This document shows positions 33,401 through 35,354 of a stretch of DNA of 35,354 nt, in pieces (within the stretch, counting starts at the first letter, position 1; each line of letters begins with the position of its first letter). Position numbers and translations under genes: made by a program. This DNA is from UBA7803 sp041686955. Its GTDB lineage: Bacteria; Pseudomonadota; Gammaproteobacteria; Pseudomonadales; Azotimanducaceae. The DNA lies in NCBI GenBank assembly GCA_041686955.1, contig JAWLCV010000042.1, positions 1 to 35,354 of the forward strand. Reading direction: 5' to 3'. The notes under the pieces are model-generated. The model had not been told where the DNA came from and did no database searches. It saw only the letters and a list, made by a program, of their open reading frames with translations.

Positions 33401-33995
33401 GATCCACCCGCAGCGGCGTCTCGGATCCCATGGGGAACACGTCCATCAGGGAGCCGCGCACGGCGAACTCGCCGTGGCCGGTGACGGTGTCCACGGCCAC
33501 GTAGCCCGCGGATTCCAGGCGCCGCCGCTCCACGTCGATGTCGTAGCGCTGACCGACGGCGAGCTGCATGGTGTAGCCGTCCACGTAGCTCGCGGGAACC
33601 ACCCGTTGCAGCAGAGTCTGCACCGGCACCACCAGCAGGGTGTGCGCGGGGGCGCGATCGGCGAAGGAGCGCAGGGTCTTCAGGGTCGTGAGGCGCTCGG
33701 AGACGATGTCCTGATGCGGCGAGAATGCGTCGTAAGCCAGGGTCTCCCAATCGGGAAACTGCAGGCACGGCAGGTCGGCGCCGTAGAACTCCAGCTCCCG
33801 CACCCAGCGCTGGGCCGACGTGGTGTCCCGGGCGATCACCACGGTGAGTCCGGGGTGCCCCGCGGCGGCACGGGCGATGGCCAGCCCCGCCGCTCCGGCG
33901 TGCAGGTTCTGCCATTGGCTGCGTTGTCCCGCTCCGGGCGGAGCGGGCGGCTGGAACGGGTTGCGCGATTCGGGCATCTGACTGGTTCGATTCAT
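30474..33995 (-). CDS. mfd: Transcription-repair coupling factor
   Basis: This 1173-residue helicase-like ATPase removes RNA polymerase stalled at DNA lesions and recruits the UvrA repair machinery. The N-terminal UvrB-like domains occupy about 1-350. The RNA polymerase interaction domain begins near 490 (VVHIEHGIGRYLGLQ, LYVPVTSLHLISRY). The motor has Walker A GDVGFGKTEV, Walker B DEEHRFG, TATPIPRTLNMA, GRVGRS and the translocation region. The C-terminal D7 domain ends the protein. ATG 33995 gives a length close to the 1148 of E. coli; ATG 33977 is a second option. No strong ribosome binding site is visible. Confidence 0.97.
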   Translation of the reverse strand: MNRTSQMPESRNPFQPPAPPGAGQRSQWQNLHAGAAGLAIARAAAGHPGLTVVIARDTTSAQRWVRELEFYGADLPCLQFPDWETLAYDAFSPHQDIVSERLTTLKTLRSFADRAPAHTLLVVPVQTLLQRVVPASYVDGYTMQLAVGQRYDIDVERRRLESAGYVAVDTVTGHGEFAVRGSLMDVFPMGSETPLRVDLFDDEIESLRTFDPETQRTLERVERMTLLPAREFPFDDAAIARFRDHWHNTFNVDVRRASVYQDVSHHIPPGGVEYYLPFFFGELATLFDYLPPNTLVAEDAGVAEAAGHFLEEVAQRYDNLRHDVERPILPPERLYLRQEELNQGLKRHGRIQLNQDGRHPVRFDARPMPELQANPRAREPAGALTRFLADTPGRTLFVADTAGRREVFWEFLSRAGIQPKEVGSFQAFLDADSDACIAIAPLDEGLSVPGVRVVTESEVFGHQVQERRARATRVQDPEQIIKNLTELSVGEPVVHIEHGIGRYLGLQTLEIDGTPHEFLTLEYADQAKLYVPVTSLHLISRYAGAEEGHAPLHRLGSDQWEKAKRRAAEKAYDVAAELLNIYARREANPRYRFGQPGEDYQRFAEQFPFELTLDQRQAIDDVIGDLCSDRATDRLICGDVGFGKTEVAMRAAFVAVQSGKQVAVLVPTTLLAQQHYETFRDRFADWPVQIESLSRMRSEGEVREVAQRMASGRADIVIGTHKLLGQAKEFRDLGLVIIDEEHRFGVRQKERLKALRAEVDVLTLTATPIPRTLNMAMSGLRDLSIIATPPARRLSIKTFVMEKRRHVIQEAISRELMRGGQVFYLHNEVKTIEAVAAELAEWVPEARIGVGHGQMPKRELERMMNDFYHRQLNLLVCTTIIENGIDVPNANTIVIDRADRFGLAQLHQLRGRVGRSHRQAYAYLLTPHPKAMTPDAVKRLEAIEAAGELGVGFTLATHDLEIRGAGELLGEDQSGQIESVGYSLYSELLDRAVRAIREGRTPDLDSPLEPVSQEVNLHVGARIPDQYLPDVHARLILYKRIANAASEDDLDDLRAEVVDRFGPLPEPLKQLFRVTLLKLKMQTLGIRRLDLGSGGGRVEFSTDTRVDPRTIVGLVQTQSATYRLEGATVLRISRSLPEFDQRMVFALDLLDKLEDGAATDAAAPRANRRAVNQ

Positions 33996-34093
33996 CTGGC
34001 AGGGCTCGAGGCGAGTCGGCGACGATCCTCGCAGGGTTGGTTGAAGGCCGGGTATTCTACGCCAGCAGGCTGCAGTTGCGGAGTCGCGGGCCG

Positions 34094-35197
34094 GTGAGAC
34101 ACATCCCTTGGGCAACGGCTACGGCCCTGGCGTTCCTTCTGGGGCTCTGGGTGGGGTCGTGGACCCCGCCGGATGGCGTGGGCTCCCCGCCAGGTGAGGG
34201 GGAGGTGCGAACCCTGCGCCAAGGATCGGCGGCGCAGCCGGCACCCGCGCCCGAGGCGGCGCCGCCGGCTGCGCCGGAAACCTGGCCCGCCGCCATGGCC
34301 CGTCTCGAGGAGATGGCCCGGGCCGGGGACCGCGACGGCGCCGCGGCCCTGCGCGCGCGCCTGTTCGGGCGGCTGCGGGATCAGAGCCGCGATGGCCGTG
34401 CCGCGGAAGCGGAAGCGGCGCTGCTGGATTACCTCGCGGCCAATCCCCACGATGCCGAGGCATTGCTGCTGCAGGCGGACCTCCGGCAGATGCAGGGGCG
34501 TCTGCTGGATGCCCTGGAGCCGCTCATCGAGCTGCTGCAGTTCGCCGACGACCCCGCGATGGTGCAGCGGGCGCGGGACGCGCTGCGGCTGGTGGTGAAC
34601 GTGCACGAGAGTCAGCTCGCCAACCGCCGGGACGTGAGCGCCCTGGTGCGGTTCTTCCGCGATCTCACGGCGCGCGACCCGGGCTTCGACGGGCACCGTC
34701 TGCGGCTGGCCCACTGGCTGCTCAGAGCGGGACGGGCGGATGAGGCGGAGCGGACCCTCCGGGAGACCGGTGTGGCGGGGGTGGATCCGGAAGCGCTGTC
34801 CGACCTGGCGGCGGAGATCAGGCTGGCCCGCACCGGGCTGCCGCTCGAGCACACCGACCGCGGGCTTCACGTCCGGGCCCGGGCCGGGGGCGAGGCGCTG
34901 CGCCTGCTGGTGGACACCGGTGCCAGCACCACGGCCATCGCCCGCGCCCGCGCGGATGCGTTGGGCGCCACGGCCACGGGCCGGCACGTTCAGGTACGGA
35001 CCGCGGCCGGGTTGATCGAGGCTCCCGTCCTCGAGCTCCACGGCTTCCAGGTGGGTCCCCTGGAGCTGCAATCCCTCACGGTGCTGGCGCTCGATCACCC
35101 GCTGCCGGATGGAGTCGACGGTCTGCTGGGCATGGACGTGCTGAGCCGTTTTCCCGCGCGCGGTGACACAGAGCCCAGCGCTGCCCTGCGCCGCTGA
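34094..35197 (+). CDS. Membrane-anchored TPR and retropepsin-like protein
   Basis: The 367-residue protein has an N-terminal anchor or signal helix (WATATALAFLLGLWVGSW) and a Pro/Ala-rich linker. An alpha-helical TPR-like region (about 65-245) follows. The C-terminal clan AA aspartic protease domain has catalytic Asp274 in LLVDTGASTT, then IEAPVLELHGFQVG and DGLLGMDVL. Bacterial members are single-domain retropepsins that work as dimers; the substrate is unknown. GTG 34094 is chosen because GGAG lies 10 bases upstream and the hydrophobic helix then starts near the N-terminus; in-frame TTG codons at 34037 and 34076 are alternatives. It is divergent from mfd. Confidence 0.86.
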   Translation: MRHIPWATATALAFLLGLWVGSWTPPDGVGSPPGEGEVRTLRQGSAAQPAPAPEAAPPAAPETWPAAMARLEEMARAGDRDGAAALRARLFGRLRDQSRDGRAAEAEAALLDYLAANPHDAEALLLQADLRQMQGRLLDALEPLIELLQFADDPAMVQRARDALRLVVNVHESQLANRRDVSALVRFFRDLTARDPGFDGHRLRLAHWLLRAGRADEAERTLRETGVAGVDPEALSDLAAEIRLARTGLPLEHTDRGLHVRARAGGEALRLLVDTGASTTAIARARADALGATATGRHVQVRTAAGLIEAPVLELHGFQVGPLELQSLTVLALDHPLPDGVDGLLGMDVLSRFPARGDTEPSAALRR

Positions 35198-35211
35198 GGG
35201 GGTCGAAAGAT

Positions 35212-35227
35212 TGGCACGCGCTTGGCA
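35212..35227 (+). promoter_or_regulatory. Possible sigma-54 promoter
   Basis: TGGCACG (35212-35218) is an exact -24 element. Four bases later TGGC with a following A (35223-35227) carries the required GC of the -12 element, with one mismatch to TTGCA. The GG-GC spacing is correct. Initiation would lie near 35238, about 60 bases before the start of the truncated gene. TTGGCAC is also repeated 11 bases apart here, so a repeat origin is possible. Confidence 0.5.
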
Positions 35228-35299
35228 CCGTGGAGCTCGGCGGGTTACAGTTCTCCGATTAAAATGGATTCTACTCAGGGAGCCGCGCCGGCTTGATTT

Positions 35300-35354
35300 A
35301 TGAAGCCAACGAATATTTCAGACCCGAGTTACTTCCACAAGGTGGTGGATTGTC
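35300..35354 (+). CDS. Truncated 5' end of a gene, possibly an FAD-dependent oxidoreductase
   Basis: Eighteen codons are visible, ending ISDPSYFHKVVDC, before the window stops. From memory this opening resembles glutamate-synthase-beta-like FAD-dependent oxidoreductases of gammaproteobacteria, where the Cys begins an iron-sulfur motif. Eighteen residues are too few to be sure. The codons are AT-richer than the genome average. AGGGAG is 17 bases upstream, too far for a good ribosome binding site. Confidence 0.45.
   Translation, partial: MKPTNISDPSYFHKVVDC

Noticed and set aside
34037..34093. A TTG start at 34037 for the retropepsin-like protein.
   Set aside because: It adds 19 residues before the signal helix without a ribosome binding site, and a TATTCT that may be a -10 box lies downstream of it.
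30420..34097. A very long open frame (about 1225 codons) on the + strand opposite mfd.
   Set aside because: It mirrors mfd codon positions in a GC-rich genome, has no recognisable domains and is rich in His/Val/Gln in the pattern of an antisense shadow.

Overview
The window is a GC-rich chromosomal segment of a gammaproteobacterium. CsiV next to mfd, a LexA box of the CTG-N10-CAG type, DUF2797/DUF2835 proteins, class 2 PyrD, and a topA-lexA-MTIP-csiV-mfd neighbourhood that recalls Pseudomonas all point there. The gene set and base composition would also fit a Chromatiales/Ectothiorhodospiraceae-type organism, but the genus cannot be read from the sequence. Coding density is very high. Many neighbouring genes overlap by 4 or 8 bases (ATGA, GTGA, once CTGA), and no stretch of more than 300 bases lacks a gene. 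No tRNA, rRNA, CRISPR array, transposase or prophage gene was seen.

Layout. (1) 65-4588, + strand: rhomboid protease, a DUF2797 zinc-ribbon protein and aminopeptidase N. A 100-N scaffold gap lies inside the DUF2797 gene. (2) 4573-11461, - strand: a complete MoxR-DUF58-DUF4381-BatA-BatB/C-BatD operon. (3) 11586-13824, + strand: DUF2835 protein, pyrD with a hairpin abutting its start codon, and an uncharacterised protein behind a near-consensus sigma-28 (FliA) promoter. (4) 13821-16555, - strand: a four-gene unit of C39-like peptidase, small membrane protein, GNAT acetyltransferase and Ddl-type ligase. (5) 16579-20121: a glutaredoxin-like gene converging on uspA-slt-tatD, with a heptamer repeat element at the junction that supplies the last codons of tatD. 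(6) 20207-24540: membrane protein, topA, a small acidic protein, and lexA with two LexA boxes. (7) 24690-29487, + strand: LolA-like protein, SPOR/beta-barrel protein, MscS channel, a hypoxanthine-type phosphoribosyltransferase and methylthioinosine phosphorylase. (8) 29449-33995, - strand: mfd and csiV. (9) 34094 to the end, + strand: a TPR/retropepsin-like membrane protein, then a possible sigma-54 promoter and the first 18 codons of a truncated gene.

Functional themes. Several genes serve the envelope: rhomboid, Bat complex, Ddl, Slt, LolA-like plus barrel, MscS, CsiV. Others serve DNA maintenance (TopA, LexA, Mfd, possibly TatD) and nucleotide metabolism (PyrD, and the hpt-MTIP pair, which would convert methylthioinosine to hypoxanthine and then IMP).

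Most of the window is ordinary core genome. The parts that look least described are the sigma-28-linked orphan gene (12955-13824), the LolA-like/SPOR-barrel pair without an RND/MMPL partner (24690-27085), the C39/GNAT/Ddl unit, and three sequence-level oddities: the probably false gap, the CTG start of slt, and the repeat-derived TatD tail.
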